From DASWJZ01 sp963720705 (GTDB taxonomy: Bacteria > Pseudomonadota > Alphaproteobacteria > Rhizobiales > Afifellaceae): a stretch of 64,000 nt of DNA. The notes beneath the pieces are model-generated. The model made no database searches and was not told the DNA's origin. It saw only the letters and a program-made list of their open reading frames with translations. Below, in pieces: positions 43,801 through 55,739 of this stretch. The position numbers and the translations under genes were made by a program. The stretch spans positions 47,070 through 111,069 of the forward strand of contig CAVRGJ010000015.1 in NCBI GenBank assembly GCA_963720705.1, in the 5' to 3' direction. How positions within the stretch are numbered: position 1 is the stretch's first letter; each line of letters starts with the position of its first letter.

Positions 43801-45323
43801 GCGCTGCGCTTGCAACAAGCGAGGTCGAGCGCTTTCGTGGCATCGTCGCGTCAAGGCTCGGCCTTCAATTCGAGGACGCGAAGCTCGGCTTTCTCGCTGA
43901 AGTGTTGCGCAAGCGCTTGGAGGCGGCCCAGCGGGAAAGCGGGGTCTACCTCCATCAGCTCGAGACCGACGTAAACGGTGCTGACGAGACTGGCGAGCTG
44001 GCGCGCGAGCTGACGGTCGGCGAGACCTATTTCTTCCGCAATAACAGCCAATTCCGCGCGTTCGCGGAGGTCGCGTTACCGGATCGGCTGCGGGTGCGGC
44101 GCCCGAAGAAATGCCTGCGCGTGCTCTCGGCCGGCTGCGCGTCCGGCGAAGAGGCCTACACGCTCGCGATCATCCTGCGCGAAGCGCTGCCCGATCAGTC
44201 TTGGGACATCGCCATCCGCGCCGTCGATATCAATCCGGGGGCGCTCGAGCGGGCGGCAAGCGGACGCTTCAGCGCCTGGGCTCTCCGTGAGACGCCGCCC
44301 GAGATAAGAGATCGCTGGTTCCGCCCTGCGGGACGCGATCTTGTCCTCGCAGACGAAATTCGCAACGCCGTGACCTTCGAACGGCGCAACCTGACCGCAA
44401 ATGACCCGGACCTCTGGCGGCCGGGTTACTACGACGCGATCTTCTGCCGCAACGTGATCATGTACTTCTCGCCGGAGAAGATGCAGGCGGTGGTCGCACG
44501 GATCGCGTCTTCGTTGGTGCCGGGCGGGTATTTCTTCCTCGGTCACGCCGAGACGCTGCGCGGGTTGTCTCAGGACTTCCATCTGCTCCACACCCACGAG
44601 ACCTTCTACTACCGGAGCCGCGGCGAAGGCGAAGCGCCAGCCCCCGCGGCTTCCACATTTCCGGTTCCAGGTTCTGCCGTCGCGCGAAGGAGCGCGGAAA
44701 TCGCGGCCGCACAGGACCCGGCCGCCTGGTTCGATACGATCGCCAAGGCATCGGAGCGGATCCGCGCGCTCGGCACGCCGCCCGCGGCGGTTGTTCCGCC
44801 GTTGATCGCCGCGGCACCGAAATGGAACCTCGCGCGCGTACTCGACCTTCTGCAGCTCGAACGCTTCGCGGAGGCGCTCGATCTTGTCCGCGCGATGCCG
44901 ACCGAGGCCTCCCACGACCCCGACGTGCTCCTGTTGACTGCGGTTCTCTTGGCGCACGCAAGCCAGCTTGCGGCTGCCGCGGAGGTCGCATCGCGGCTGC
45001 TTGCGAAGGACGAGCTCAATGCCGGCGCCCATTATGTTCTGGCGCTGTGCAGCGAAGGACTTGGCGACCGCGATGCCGCCATCGGCCACGACAATTTTGC
45101 CGTCTATCTCGATGCCGAGTTCGCCATGCCGCGCCTGCATCTTGGGCTACTCTCCAAGCGCGTGAACGACCTTACAACGGCGCGGCGCGAGCTCTCGCAG
45201 GCGCTGATGCTGCTGCGGCGCGAAGACGCGTCGCGGCTTCTCCTTTTCGGCGGCGGTTTCACGCGCGACGGCCTCGTCGCGCTTTGCGAGGCCGAGCTCG
45301 CAAAAATCGAAGGCAGATCATGA
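43797..45323 (+). CDS. CheR-type receptor methyltransferase with TPR-like C-terminus (WspC-like)
   Basis: The 508-residue protein has an N-terminal CheR all-alpha domain, SAM-binding VLSAGCASGEEAYTLA at 109-124, DINPGALERA, and FCRNVIMYFSPEKMQ near 217. From about 320 a helical TPR-like region follows (LNAGAHYVLALCSEGLGDRDAAIG, DAEFAMPRLHLGLLSKR). CheR with C-terminal TPR is characteristic of WspC and the Frz-type alternative systems. It methylates glutamates on the receptor encoded at 45860. The start GTG overlaps the cheW stop, and its stop overlaps the next gene. Confidence 0.88.
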   Translation: MSAALATSEVERFRGIVASRLGLQFEDAKLGFLAEVLRKRLEAAQRESGVYLHQLETDVNGADETGELARELTVGETYFFRNNSQFRAFAEVALPDRLRVRRPKKCLRVLSAGCASGEEAYTLAIILREALPDQSWDIAIRAVDINPGALERAASGRFSAWALRETPPEIRDRWFRPAGRDLVLADEIRNAVTFERRNLTANDPDLWRPGYYDAIFCRNVIMYFSPEKMQAVVARIASSLVPGGYFFLGHAETLRGLSQDFHLLHTHETFYYRSRGEGEAPAPAASTFPVPGSAVARRSAEIAAAQDPAAWFDTIAKASERIRALGTPPAAVVPPLIAAAPKWNLARVLDLLQLERFAEALDLVRAMPTEASHDPDVLLLTAVLLAHASQLAAAAEVASRLLAKDELNAGAHYVLALCSEGLGDRDAAIGHDNFAVYLDAEFAMPRLHLGLLSKRVNDLTTARRELSQALMLLRREDASRLLLFGGGFTRDGLVALCEAELAKIEGRS

Positions 45324-45856
45324 TCAGCGAAAGCGTCCATATCTCCGAGCGTGCGGCGGCGCTTCGCGCCGCTTTCGACCGAACGTTCGTCGAGGCGCAG
45401 CACTACAACTCGGTCGCAACCGCGGATTTCCTGTCGATCCAGGTCGGCGGCGATCCCTACATGCTTCAACTCTCGGAGATCGCCGGCTTCTTCGCCGATA
45501 AGAAGGTCACGCGCCTGCCGAGCCGCGTCGGCGAGCTGAGCGGCGTCTCCGGTTTCCGCGGAACGATGCTGCCGGTCTACGACCTCGCAGCGCTGCTCGG
45601 CTATCCGATTGCGAAGTCCGCGCGCTGGATGGCCATCACTGCCGAGGTGCAGGTCGCGCTCGCGTTCGATTCCTTCGACGGGCACTTCCGCTTTGCGACG
45701 GATGCCATCGCCGCGCGCGACGGCACCGATGCCAAAGGCCATCTTCACCAGGTCGTGCGCTCTGAGGAATTCGTCCGACCGATCATCGATATCCCTTCAA
45801 TCGTTGCCGCGATCCGTGAACGAGCTCCGATCGCCGGCACAGCCCAGGAGCACTAA
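45320..45856 (+). CDS. CheW-like coupling protein (second, WspD-like)
   Basis: The 178-residue protein has a ~45-residue helical lead and a CheW domain (ATADFLSIQVGGDPYMLQLSEI, VSGFRGTMLPVYDLAALLG). The longer N-terminus fits WspD-type CheW rather than the short first copy. It starts at ATG 45320, sharing ATGA with the cheR stop, and precedes the receptor by 3 bases. Two unlike CheW proteins in one operon is a Wsp-system trait. Confidence 0.83.
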   Translation: MISESVHISERAAALRAAFDRTFVEAQHYNSVATADFLSIQVGGDPYMLQLSEIAGFFADKKVTRLPSRVGELSGVSGFRGTMLPVYDLAALLGYPIAKSARWMAITAEVQVALAFDSFDGHFRFATDAIAARDGTDAKGHLHQVVRSEEFVRPIIDIPSIVAAIRERAPIAGTAQEH

Positions 45857-45859
45857 TCC

Positions 45860-47333
45860 ATGGATCGTCACTGGACATTCGGTCAAAAGATCGTCGCGGG
45901 TTTTGCAGCGATGGTGGCTTTGACCATCGTGATGGGCGTCGTCTCCACCGTCGCGCTTCGCACCGTCGTCGCGAGCAAGGACGACGTCATCACGCACAAT
46001 TCGCCGCGCCTCGTGCTCGCGGAGCGGATGTACACGTTGCGCGAACGACAAGGCAAGGCCAACCGCACCTATCTCCTCACCGGCGATCCCCAGGATCTGA
46101 ACGACCTCACGTCGGCGCGCGGCGACTTCGATGCGATCGTCGATCAGTTGCGGCAGCGCCGCGAGACGGATGAAGGACGGCGGGCGGTCGACGCTATCGT
46201 GCAAGCCGAGGCCGAACACCGCCAAGCGATCGACCAGGTCGTGGAGATGCGCAAGGCAAACGCCGACACGGCAACCATCGTCCGCGCCTTGAACGAACGC
46301 GTCGAGCCGAAGCGCGTGGCGGTGAACAACGCCATCAGCGACTTCATCACGCGCGAGAACAGTCTGCTGGCTCAGTCGCGCCAGGAGTCCACCGATACGG
46401 CAAACACTGCGGTCAATTCGATCGTCGCCATGGCCATCCTCGGCGTCATCCTGGCCGGGATCGTCGCCTTCTATCTGTCGCGCGCCCTGAACCGGCAGAT
46501 CGGCACGGCCGTCAGCCAGGTGCAGAGCTCGGCGGCGGAGCTGCAAGCGGCCGCAAACCAGCAGGCCGCCGGCATCAAGGAACAGGCGACCTCGATGACG
46601 GAGATCGCGACGACGATCAGCGAGCTGATGGCGACCGCAAGGCAGATCGCCGAGAGCGCGCAGCGCGTCTCGCAGATTGCGGAGCAGACCGCGTCATCGG
46701 CGGAGACCGGCGACGGCACGGTTGGAACCGCGCACGAACTCGATCACCGCGATCCGTCGGCAGGTCGATGCCGTCGTCAATCACATGCTGACCCTCGGCA
46801 AGAAGTCGCAGGAGATCGGTTCGGTGCTCGACATCGTCTCCGAGCTCGCCGAGCAGACGAACATCCTTTCGATCAACGCGACGATCGAAGCGGCCGGCGC
46901 CGGGGAAGCCGGGAAGCGGTTCGCCGTCGTCGCCGACGAAATCCGCAAGCTCGCCGACCGCGTCGCCGAGTCCGCCAAGGAGATCCGCGTACTGATCGAC
47001 GACGTCAGGAGCTCGGTCAACACCACGGTGATGGCGACGGAGACCGGCTCGAAGGCGGTCGACTCCGGCTCGCAGCAGTTCGGCGACGTCGCGGCCGCGT
47101 TCAAGCAGATTGCGCGGCTCGTGGCGACAACGACCGAAGCGGCGCGCGAGATCGAGCTCTCGACCAAGCAGCAGAGCACGGCCGTCGAGCAGGTCAATCT
47201 TGCGATCGCCAATGTCTCGCAGGCGACCAAGGAAAGCGAAGCGAGCACCGGGCAGACCCTGCAGACGGTGTCGCAGCTGGCGTCGCTTTCGAAGGATCTG
47301 CTGCGTCTCGTGCAAACGCGCGCGGCGGCCTAG
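45860..47333 (+). CDS. Methyl-accepting chemotaxis-type receptor, interrupted by a +1 frameshift
   Basis: Reading across one extra base near 46730 gives 490 residues. The N-terminal part has a membrane helix at ~10-32, a helical sensor region of the 4HB type, a second helix near 190-210 and a short linker in place of a full HAMP. The 3' frame supplies the signalling hairpin tip (EQTNILSINATIEAAGAGE, then RFAVVADEIRKLADR). The break lies between QIAEQTASSAETGDG and NSITAIRRQVDAV, in the adaptation region. It should cluster with CheA through the two CheW proteins. As in WspA, a membrane-embedded sensor may respond to a surface or envelope cue. Confidence 0.85.
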
Positions 47334-47337
47334 CCCT

Positions 47338-49392
47338 ATGGCGCAAGACCCCTACCGCTATTTCCGGGTCGAAGCGCGCGAGCTTGTCGATCAGCTCGGC
47401 CAGGGGCTGCTCGACCTTGAAAAAGGCGGCGGCGGCGAGATGGTGGCGCAGCTCCTCCGTCTCGCCCACACGCTGAAGGGCGCCGCTCGCGTCGTCCGGC
47501 AGCCGGCGATCGCCGACAGCGCGCACGCCATCGAGGGACTGCTCGATCCGTATCGCTCGGGGAGCGACGGCATCGACCCGGCGTTGATCAACACTGTTCT
47601 GAAGCACATCGATCAGATTTCCGAGGGCGTGGCGGCGCTTTCGACGCCCGAAGCGGCAAAGCCGGCGGAGCCGGGCAAGCCCGTTACGCCGGTGGAAGAT
47701 GCGGTGCGCACCATCCGCACCGAAGTTGAGGAGGTCGACGCGCTCCTCGACGGAGTGTCGGAGGTCTTTGCCAGCCTGAATGCGCTACGCGACAGGCTCG
47801 GCGCAGTCGAGCGCGCCCGCCATGTTGCGGAGCTGCTCTCTGGTCAGCTCGCGCCGAAGGCCGCCAATGCGCAGGCGGCGGCTGCGCTCGCCCGCGCCGA
47901 CCGGGTCCAGGCGATGGCCGAGGAACTCCGGACCACGGTCGGCGGGCTGGAGCGCAGCCTCGGCTCCGCCTGCGACAGGATGGATCGGGAGCTGCACCAG
48001 ATCCGCGACGTCGCCGAGCAGCTGCGCCTCGTCCCTGTTGGCGTGCTCTTCACATCGCTCGAGCGAACTGCTCGCGATGCCGCACATGCGCTGGCGAAGT
48101 CCGTGAATTTCGAAGGAAAAGGCGGCGACGTCCGCCTCGACGGGCACGTCCTCCACACGGTGCAGGATGCGCTCGTGCAGATCGTCCGCAACGCCGTCGC
48201 GCATGGCATCGAGACGCCGGACGTGCGCGTCGCGGTGGGTAAGTCCGCGGCCGGGTTGGTATCGATCGGTGTGGAGCGGCGTGGCCGCCGCGTCGTCTTC
48301 CGCTGCCATGACGACGGGCGCGGCGTCGATCTTGAAGCTGTGCGCGCCGCGGCGCTCCGAAGAGGTGCCTCCGTCGGCAATATCGGCGAGCTCGACGTCG
48401 GCGGGATCGTGAGCCTGCTGCTGCGCGGCGGCCTCACCACGTCGACGTCCGTCACCGAGGTGGCCGGCCGCGGCATCGGCATGGATGTCGTCCGCGAGTC
48501 GATCGCGCGGCTCGGCGGTCAGGTCACGGTCAAGACCGATGCCGGGCGCGGAACGACGTTCGAGGTCGAAGTGCCGCTTTCTATCGCGGCGGTCGATGCG
48601 CTCGTCGTCGAATGCGCCGGCACAGTCGCGACCATTCCGCTCGACGCCGTGCGTCATACGCAGCGCGTGGTGCAGCGCGACATTTCGCGGAGCGCGCAGG
48701 GCGAGACCATCGTCTTCGAGGAAAAGGCCATTCCGCTCGCGCCGTTGTCGCGCACGCTCCGGAGCGGCGCGGCGGCCCGCGGAACCCGCGAGTCGGCTGC
48801 CGTTGTCGTCGCCGGAAGCGCCGGGCTCGCGGCGATCGCCGTCGACCGGCTGCTCGGCTTCTCGAACATCGTCGTGCGTGCGCTTCCCGAGTTTGCGCCG
48901 GCAGACGCGATTGTCGCCGGCGCCTCGCTCGATGCGGAGGGAAATCCGCAGATCGTGCTCGATCCGGACGGCCTTGTCGCAGAGGCGCTCGGCGACGCGA
49001 CGTTCGCCGACGAGGATGCGTTGACGTCGACGCCGATCCTGGTGATCGACGACTCGCTAACCACGCGGATGCTGGAACAGAGCATCCTTGAGTCAGCGGG
49101 TTATCAAGTAGACCTCGCCAACTCCGGGGAGGAAGCGCTCGAGATGGCGCGCAAAAAGGAATACGCGCTCTTTCTGGTAGACGTTGAGATGCCGGGCATA
49201 GACGGGTTCACGTTCATCGAGCGCATCCGGGCCGACGCCGGCCTCCGCGACATTCCGGCGATCCTGGTCACCTCGCTCGCGTCCCCGGACAACATCAGGC
49301 GCGGCGAGGAAGTCGGCGCGCAGGGCTACATGATCAAGAGCGAGTTCGATCAGGCGCAGCTTCTCGCGCGCATCAGGCAGCTGGCGGCGTAG
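47338..49392 (+). CDS. CheA-type histidine kinase with C-terminal receiver (WspE-like)
   Basis: The 684-residue protein has an Hpt domain with phospho-acceptor His44 in LAHTLKGAA, a dimerisation/kinase part (NAVAHGIE, DDGRGVD, GRGIGMDVV), a CheW-like regulatory domain (VDALVVECAGTVATIPLDAV), and a C-terminal receiver with DDSLTTRML and phospho-acceptor Asp in LFLVDVEMPG. CheA-REC fusions are typical of Wsp and Frz-type systems. I start at ATG 47338, 2 bases after the receptor stop, because Hpt similarity begins there. It precedes cheB by 2 bases. Confidence 0.9.
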   Translation: MAQDPYRYFRVEARELVDQLGQGLLDLEKGGGGEMVAQLLRLAHTLKGAARVVRQPAIADSAHAIEGLLDPYRSGSDGIDPALINTVLKHIDQISEGVAALSTPEAAKPAEPGKPVTPVEDAVRTIRTEVEEVDALLDGVSEVFASLNALRDRLGAVERARHVAELLSGQLAPKAANAQAAAALARADRVQAMAEELRTTVGGLERSLGSACDRMDRELHQIRDVAEQLRLVPVGVLFTSLERTARDAAHALAKSVNFEGKGGDVRLDGHVLHTVQDALVQIVRNAVAHGIETPDVRVAVGKSAAGLVSIGVERRGRRVVFRCHDDGRGVDLEAVRAAALRRGASVGNIGELDVGGIVSLLLRGGLTTSTSVTEVAGRGIGMDVVRESIARLGGQVTVKTDAGRGTTFEVEVPLSIAAVDALVVECAGTVATIPLDAVRHTQRVVQRDISRSAQGETIVFEEKAIPLAPLSRTLRSGAAARGTRESAAVVVAGSAGLAAIAVDRLLGFSNIVVRALPEFAPADAIVAGASLDAEGNPQIVLDPDGLVAEALGDATFADEDALTSTPILVIDDSLTTRMLEQSILESAGYQVDLANSGEEALEMARKKEYALFLVDVEMPGIDGFTFIERIRADAGLRDIPAILVTSLASPDNIRRGEEVGAQGYMIKSEFDQAQLLARIRQLAA

Positions 49393-49394
49393 CG

Positions 49395-50465
49395 ATGGCA
49401 AAGATACGGGTCGTCATCGTTGAGGACTCCGCGACGATCCGCGGCCGGCTCCAGGAGATTCTAGGGTCGGATCCGGAGGTCGATCTCGTCGGCGTCGCCG
49501 TCAACGGAAAAGAGGGTATCGAGCTTTGCGATGCCCTCAGGCCTGACGTCGTGACGATGGACATGATGCTGCCCTTGATGAGCGGTCTTGCAGCCACCGA
49601 ATACATCATGGCGCATTGCCCGACGCCGATCCTGATCGTGTCGTCCTCCACGAACCGGGGCGAGATATTCAAGACCTACGAGGCGCTCGCCGCCGGCGCC
49701 GTCGACGTTCTGGAGAAGCCGTCGGGAAGCGAGCCGGAGGGCGACTGGGAACGACGCCTGCTCTCGACCATGAAACTTGTGTCGCGCATCCGCGTGATCA
49801 CGCATCCGCGCGGGCGGCTCGCGCCGAGCCCGCGCGTGCAGCCCGTCGTGCCGCGTCCGGTCCGGCGAGCCGGCCAACCGAATATCGAGGTCGTCGCGAT
49901 CGGCGCCTCGACCGGCGGACCGGGGGCGATCGTTCAGGTGCTGCGCGCGATCCCGGCAGGTTTCGATCTTCCGATTCTGCTCGTTCTTCATATCCACGAG
50001 TTGTTCGCGCCCGCCTTCGCAGAATGGCTCGACGGGCAGACCGCCATCCCCGCTGCCTTTGCGCGCGACGGCGAGCAGGTGCGCTCGCACGCGGGACGAG
50101 TCGTGATGGCGCCGGCCGATCAGCACATGATCGTCAGGAACGGCCGACTGATCCTCAACGCCGATCCGATGCGGCATTCCTGCCGCCCCTCGGTCGACAC
50201 GCTCTTTGAATCGGTCGCCCGCGAATACGGATCGAGCGCCGCGGCGGCAATCCTGACCGGCATGGGGCGCGACGGCGCCGCGGGTCTGCTCGACATCCGC
50301 AAGGCCGGCGGCATCACCATCGCGCAGGACGAGGCGACTTCAGTCGTCTACGGCATGCCGCGCGAAGCCGTCGCACTTGGCGCGGCGAGCCAGGTGCTGC
50401 CGCTCGCCGAGATCGGCCCGGCGCTAGCCGCACTCGCTTTCCAAAAAGCGGAGGCCGTGGCGTGA
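49395..50465 (+). CDS. cheB: Receptor glutamate methylesterase CheB (WspF-like)
   Basis: The 356-residue protein has a receiver domain (EDSATIRGRL, phospho-acceptor in VTMDMMLPLMSG, Lys in EKPSG) and a CheB catalytic domain. Serine-protease-like triad candidates are Ser in IGASTGGPGA, His in LVLHIHELFAP and Asp in LTGMGRDGA. It removes methyl groups put on by the CheR at 43797. It overlaps the next gene by 4 bases (GTGA). Length and domains are complete. Confidence 0.9.
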   Translation: MAKIRVVIVEDSATIRGRLQEILGSDPEVDLVGVAVNGKEGIELCDALRPDVVTMDMMLPLMSGLAATEYIMAHCPTPILIVSSSTNRGEIFKTYEALAAGAVDVLEKPSGSEPEGDWERRLLSTMKLVSRIRVITHPRGRLAPSPRVQPVVPRPVRRAGQPNIEVVAIGASTGGPGAIVQVLRAIPAGFDLPILLVLHIHELFAPAFAEWLDGQTAIPAAFARDGEQVRSHAGRVVMAPADQHMIVRNGRLILNADPMRHSCRPSVDTLFESVAREYGSSAAAAILTGMGRDGAAGLLDIRKAGGITIAQDEATSVVYGMPREAVALGAASQVLPLAEIGPALAALAFQKAEAVA

Positions 50466-52438
50466 ACCGGCCCGTGCTCATCGTCGACGACAGTCTGACC
50501 GTCCGCATGGACCTGTCGGCGGCTTTCGAGGAAGCCGGCATGGCAGTGCTCGTCGCGAAGACGATCGCCGAGGCGCGCGCGATCCTGGAGAAAGAGAACA
50601 TCGGCGTCGTGGTGCTCGATGTCCTCTTGCCCGATGGCGACGGGACGGACCTGCTGACGGAGATTCGCTCCCGACCCGAACGGCGGGAAACGGCGATCCT
50701 GATGCTGTCGACCGAGGCCGACGTGAAGGATCGCATCCGTGGATTGCGGCGCGGCGCGGACGAGTATGTCGGCAAGCCTTACGACGCGAAGCATGTCGTC
50801 GCGGCCGCGCGAAGGCTGCGGCGTCCAGGCAAGCCGCCGAGCGGGGGGGAAACTTCCGTCCTTCTGATCGATGACAGCCTGACCTACCGCGAGACGATGG
50901 GTGATCTCTTCTGCGACGCCGGTTTTACCGTCCTGCGCGCCGCGAGCGGAGAGGAGGGGCTCGGTATGGTGGCCGTTCACCGGCCGAGCGTCGTCATCGT
51001 CGACGGCAACCTGCCTGGCATGGACGGCGCGACCGTGATCCGCCGCATCCGGCTCGATGCCGCGCTGCGCGGCATTCCCTGCATCCTGCTCACGGGCGCG
51101 GATGACAAGGGTGCAGAGCTCATGGCGCTCGAGGCGGGCGCCGATGCATTCCTCAGGAAGGAAGAGGAGGCCGAGGTCATTCTCGCCCGGACGGCGGCGG
51201 TTCTGCGCGGGGCGAGCCCCACCGTGAGTGGCGAGATTGGCAGCCTGCATGGACCCCACAAGGTGCTCGCCGTCGACGACAGCAAGACTTTCCTCCACCA
51301 GACCGCGGACGTGCTTCGCGAGGAGGGCTACGACGTGGTCCTCGCGCAGTCGGGCGAGGAGGCGATCGAGTTGCTCGCCGTGCAGCCGGTGGACTGCATC
51401 CTGCTCGACCTCATGATGCCCGGCATGGGCGGCAAGGAGGCGTGCCAGCGCATCAAATCCACGCCCAAGCTTCGCGACATCCCGCTGATCTTGCTCACGG
51501 CTGTCGAGGATCGCGGCGCGATGCTCGACGGGCTGAGCGCCGGTGCCGACGACTACATTTCGAAGTCGAGCGAATTCGAGGTTCTGAAGGCGCGCGTGCG
51601 AGCCCAGATCCGGCGCAAGCAGTTCGAGGACGAGAACCGCCGCATCCGCGAGGAGCTTCTGCGCAAAGAGCTCGACGCTGCCGAAGCGCGCGCGGCAACG
51701 GAGCTTGCCGAGACGCGCGCAGTGCTCGTCGCCGAGCTTGAGCAGAAGAACAAGGAGCTGGAAGCGTTCAGCTACTCGGTCTCGCACGATCTTCGCGCGC
51801 CGCTTCGCGCGATCGACGGCTTCAGCAAGGCGCTGATGGATGATTGCGCCGACAAGCTCGACAACAGCGACATGCAGCACCTCAATCGCGTGCGCGCGGC
51901 CGCGCAGCGCATGGGCGAGCTGATCGACGACATGCTGCAATTGTCGCGCGTCACCCGGCACGAGATCACGCGCCGGCGAGTTGACCTTTCGGCGCTTGCC
52001 CGCGAGATCGCGGCCGACCTCAATCGTCAGGAGCCGGAGCGGAGCGTTGAAGTCGTCATCCACTCCGACATCGCCACGGAGGCCGATGCGGGCCTCCTGC
52101 GAATCGTGCTGGAGAACCTTCTCGGCAACGCGTGGAAATTCACCCGCAAGGCCGAGAATCCGCGGATCGAACTTGGCGTTCAGGAAGGCAGCGAGCCCGC
52201 ATTCTTCGTTCGCGACAACGGCGCAGGCTTCGACATGACCTTTGCCCAGAAGCTCTTTCGCCCGTTCCAGCGGTTGCACTCCGAGGCTGATTTCCCGGGG
52301 ACCGGAATCGGACTTGCGACCATCCATCGGGTGATCGAGCGGCACGGCGGCCGCGTTTGGGCGGAGGCGGCGGTCGGGGAGGGCGCAACGTTCTTCTTCT
52401 CGTTGCCGAGCAAGCGGAAATCGATCCTTGCCGCCTAG
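50462..52438 (+). CDS. Hybrid regulator with three receiver domains and a C-terminal histidine kinase
   Basis: The 658-residue protein has three receivers in a row: first with VDDSLTVRM and Asp53, second from ~135 with IDDSLTYRE and VIVDGNLPGMDG, third from ~260 with VDDSKTFLH and ILLDLMMPGMGG. A coiled linker leads to HisKA (FSYSVSHDLRAPLRAIDGF) and HATPase_c (LLGNAWKFTRKAE, GTGIGLATIHRVIE). The kinase half resembles bacteriophytochrome-type kinases. It occupies the end-of-operon slot where Wsp systems carry the WspR diguanylate cyclase. The likely logic is that CheA or its receiver phosphorylates these receivers, which then control the kinase. The downstream target is not encoded here. Confidence 0.88.
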   Translation: MNRPVLIVDDSLTVRMDLSAAFEEAGMAVLVAKTIAEARAILEKENIGVVVLDVLLPDGDGTDLLTEIRSRPERRETAILMLSTEADVKDRIRGLRRGADEYVGKPYDAKHVVAAARRLRRPGKPPSGGETSVLLIDDSLTYRETMGDLFCDAGFTVLRAASGEEGLGMVAVHRPSVVIVDGNLPGMDGATVIRRIRLDAALRGIPCILLTGADDKGAELMALEAGADAFLRKEEEAEVILARTAAVLRGASPTVSGEIGSLHGPHKVLAVDDSKTFLHQTADVLREEGYDVVLAQSGEEAIELLAVQPVDCILLDLMMPGMGGKEACQRIKSTPKLRDIPLILLTAVEDRGAMLDGLSAGADDYISKSSEFEVLKARVRAQIRRKQFEDENRRIREELLRKELDAAEARAATELAETRAVLVAELEQKNKELEAFSYSVSHDLRAPLRAIDGFSKALMDDCADKLDNSDMQHLNRVRAAAQRMGELIDDMLQLSRVTRHEITRRRVDLSALAREIAADLNRQEPERSVEVVIHSDIATEADAGLLRIVLENLLGNAWKFTRKAENPRIELGVQEGSEPAFFVRDNGAGFDMTFAQKLFRPFQRLHSEADFPGTGIGLATIHRVIERHGGRVWAEAAVGEGATFFFSLPSKRKSILAA

Positions 52439-52619
52439 GGTCCGAAGCGCCGGTCAGCTTATGTTCGCTTGGGGCCAGACTCCGACCCTTAAATTGCTTT
52501 AGGTGCGGGCGCTCGCGAAATCTCCATCCTGCCAGCCTGCCGCTTGCGCTTGAACCATCCTGTCGCGGCCGGGCGAACGATTGCACCGCTACGTCCAGGT
52601 CTTTGTATCGCGATCGGCC

Positions 52620-52944
52620 TCAGCCATCTTGGGGAAGTCCCTCGACAGGAACGCCGGCCTTCGCTGCCTCGCGCTCAATTTCGTCCAGTATATAGGCAAC
52701 CAGGAAACATGCGCCGGGATGGGCCATGGCAATCTGAGCAGCATGTTGGGCAGCGCGCAAAGCTTTGCCGCCATCGCGCGCCTCCGCGACGACGCGCTCA
52801 ATATCCTTGCGGACAAGTTCCCGGGCAGCCCGCACGAACCGTGTCCCCTCCGCGTCGCTGAGATCAATAGCCCGCCGAAAAATTGAAAAAATGACAATCG
52901 CACGACGCAAGTTGTCACCACATCGCGCTCGCTGGACTACGTCG

Positions 52945-52970
<26 letters not shown>
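52620..52970 (-). CDS. Small hypothetical protein downstream of the dipeptide importer ATPase
   Basis: I do not recognise this 116-residue soluble protein. It is helical and charged in its second half (RAARELVRKDIERVVAEARDGG, ILDEIEREAAKAG), with an AT-richer codon pattern than its neighbours, including ATT, TTT and GCT codons. The only workable start is TTG at 52970, inside the last 26 bases of the ATPase gene. The reading frame looks coding in residue composition but could still be chance in GC-rich DNA. Confidence 0.45.
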
Positions 52971-54788
<1,818 letters not shown>

Positions 54789-54792
<4 letters not shown>

Positions 54793-55739
54793 TCGAATAC
54801 CAGGCGCGGAAAGTAGAGCGAGACCACCCAATTCGGCTGATCGACGACCTCGCTGATCCGTAAGTCGGCGCAAACCGAGCAGAGCATGTAGGCGTCGACG
54901 GGCGCCATCCCGTGCCGCGCTGAAAGGAGGTCGATCATGTTGCTGACCGCGGCGCGCGCACCTTCCATCAGATCCGGTCCGATGCCGGTCGTCACGTCGT
55001 AGCCCTTCGCGTCGAAATGGCGGGTTACGGGGCCTGGCGTGGTGAAGCGTGGCGTTGCGAGATTCGCGTTCTTCTCCAGATCGAGCGTGAGCACGGCTCG
55101 CATCGGGCTTTCGATCGCGGTGCCACACACCTCGCCGTCCCCTTGCGCGGCATGCGTGTCGCCGACTGAAAACAATGCGCCCGAAACCTCGACGGGCAGG
55201 TAAAGTGTCGTGCCTGGCGAGAGGTCGCGAATATCGAGGTTTCCGCCGACGCGCCGCGGAGGGACCACGGAATGGAGACCCGGCTCACCGGGCGCGACGC
55301 CGATCGTGCCCGCAAACGGCTTTGTGGGGATGCGCGCGATCGATGAAAAGACGGCCGGCATCTTGCCGGCACTGTCGAGCTTCCAGATCTTCAGCGCCGG
55401 GTCAGCGAACTGATCTGCGAGCAGCCCAAAACCCGGGATGTTCGCCGTCCAGCCAAAGTCGGAGGCCGCGAATTCGTTGATCGTGACCTTCAGAGCATCG
55501 CCGGGCTCCGCGCCCTCGACGTAGACCGGCCCGGTGACCGGATTTACCCGCTCAAAGTCGAGCGCCGCGACATCCGCAAGAGTGCTCTTGGCGGAGAGCT
55601 GTCCACCGGATGCATCGATGCACTCGAACTCGATCGTCGTCCCGGGCGCCACTCGTTCGACCGGGGACAGCGAATTGTCCCAGCCGAAGTGATGGTGGCG
55701 CCCGTGGATCGTGTGGCGCGATGCGTAGCTACTGGGCAT
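54789..55739 (-). CDS. Acetamidase/formamidase family protein (FmdA/AmdA)
   Basis: The 316-residue protein matches FmdA/AmdA: the opening HHHFGWDNSLSPVERV, the metal-site region VSGALFSVGDTHAAQGDGEVCGTAIE, and the C-terminal segment DAYMLCSVCADLRISEVVDQPNW. Family members hydrolyse formamide, acetamide or short amides to the acid and ammonia, in the cytoplasm. It lies inside an ABC peptide-type importer operon: it overlaps the binding-protein stop by 11 bases and the ATPase start by 4. That placement suggests the importer brings in an amide that this enzyme cleaves. If it releases formate, FdsGBA at 12.4-17.6 kb would oxidise it. Confidence 0.88.

Noticed and set aside
43330..50465. Flagellar chemotaxis operon
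   Set aside because: CheR carries a TPR tail, CheA is fused to a receiver, there are two CheW genes and no cheY, cheD or flagellar gene. This fits an alternative system better.
50348..52345. Minus-strand open frame of 665 codons opposite the triple-receiver kinase
   Set aside because: Antisense of a coherent multi-domain kinase; composition is typical of GC-rich shadows.
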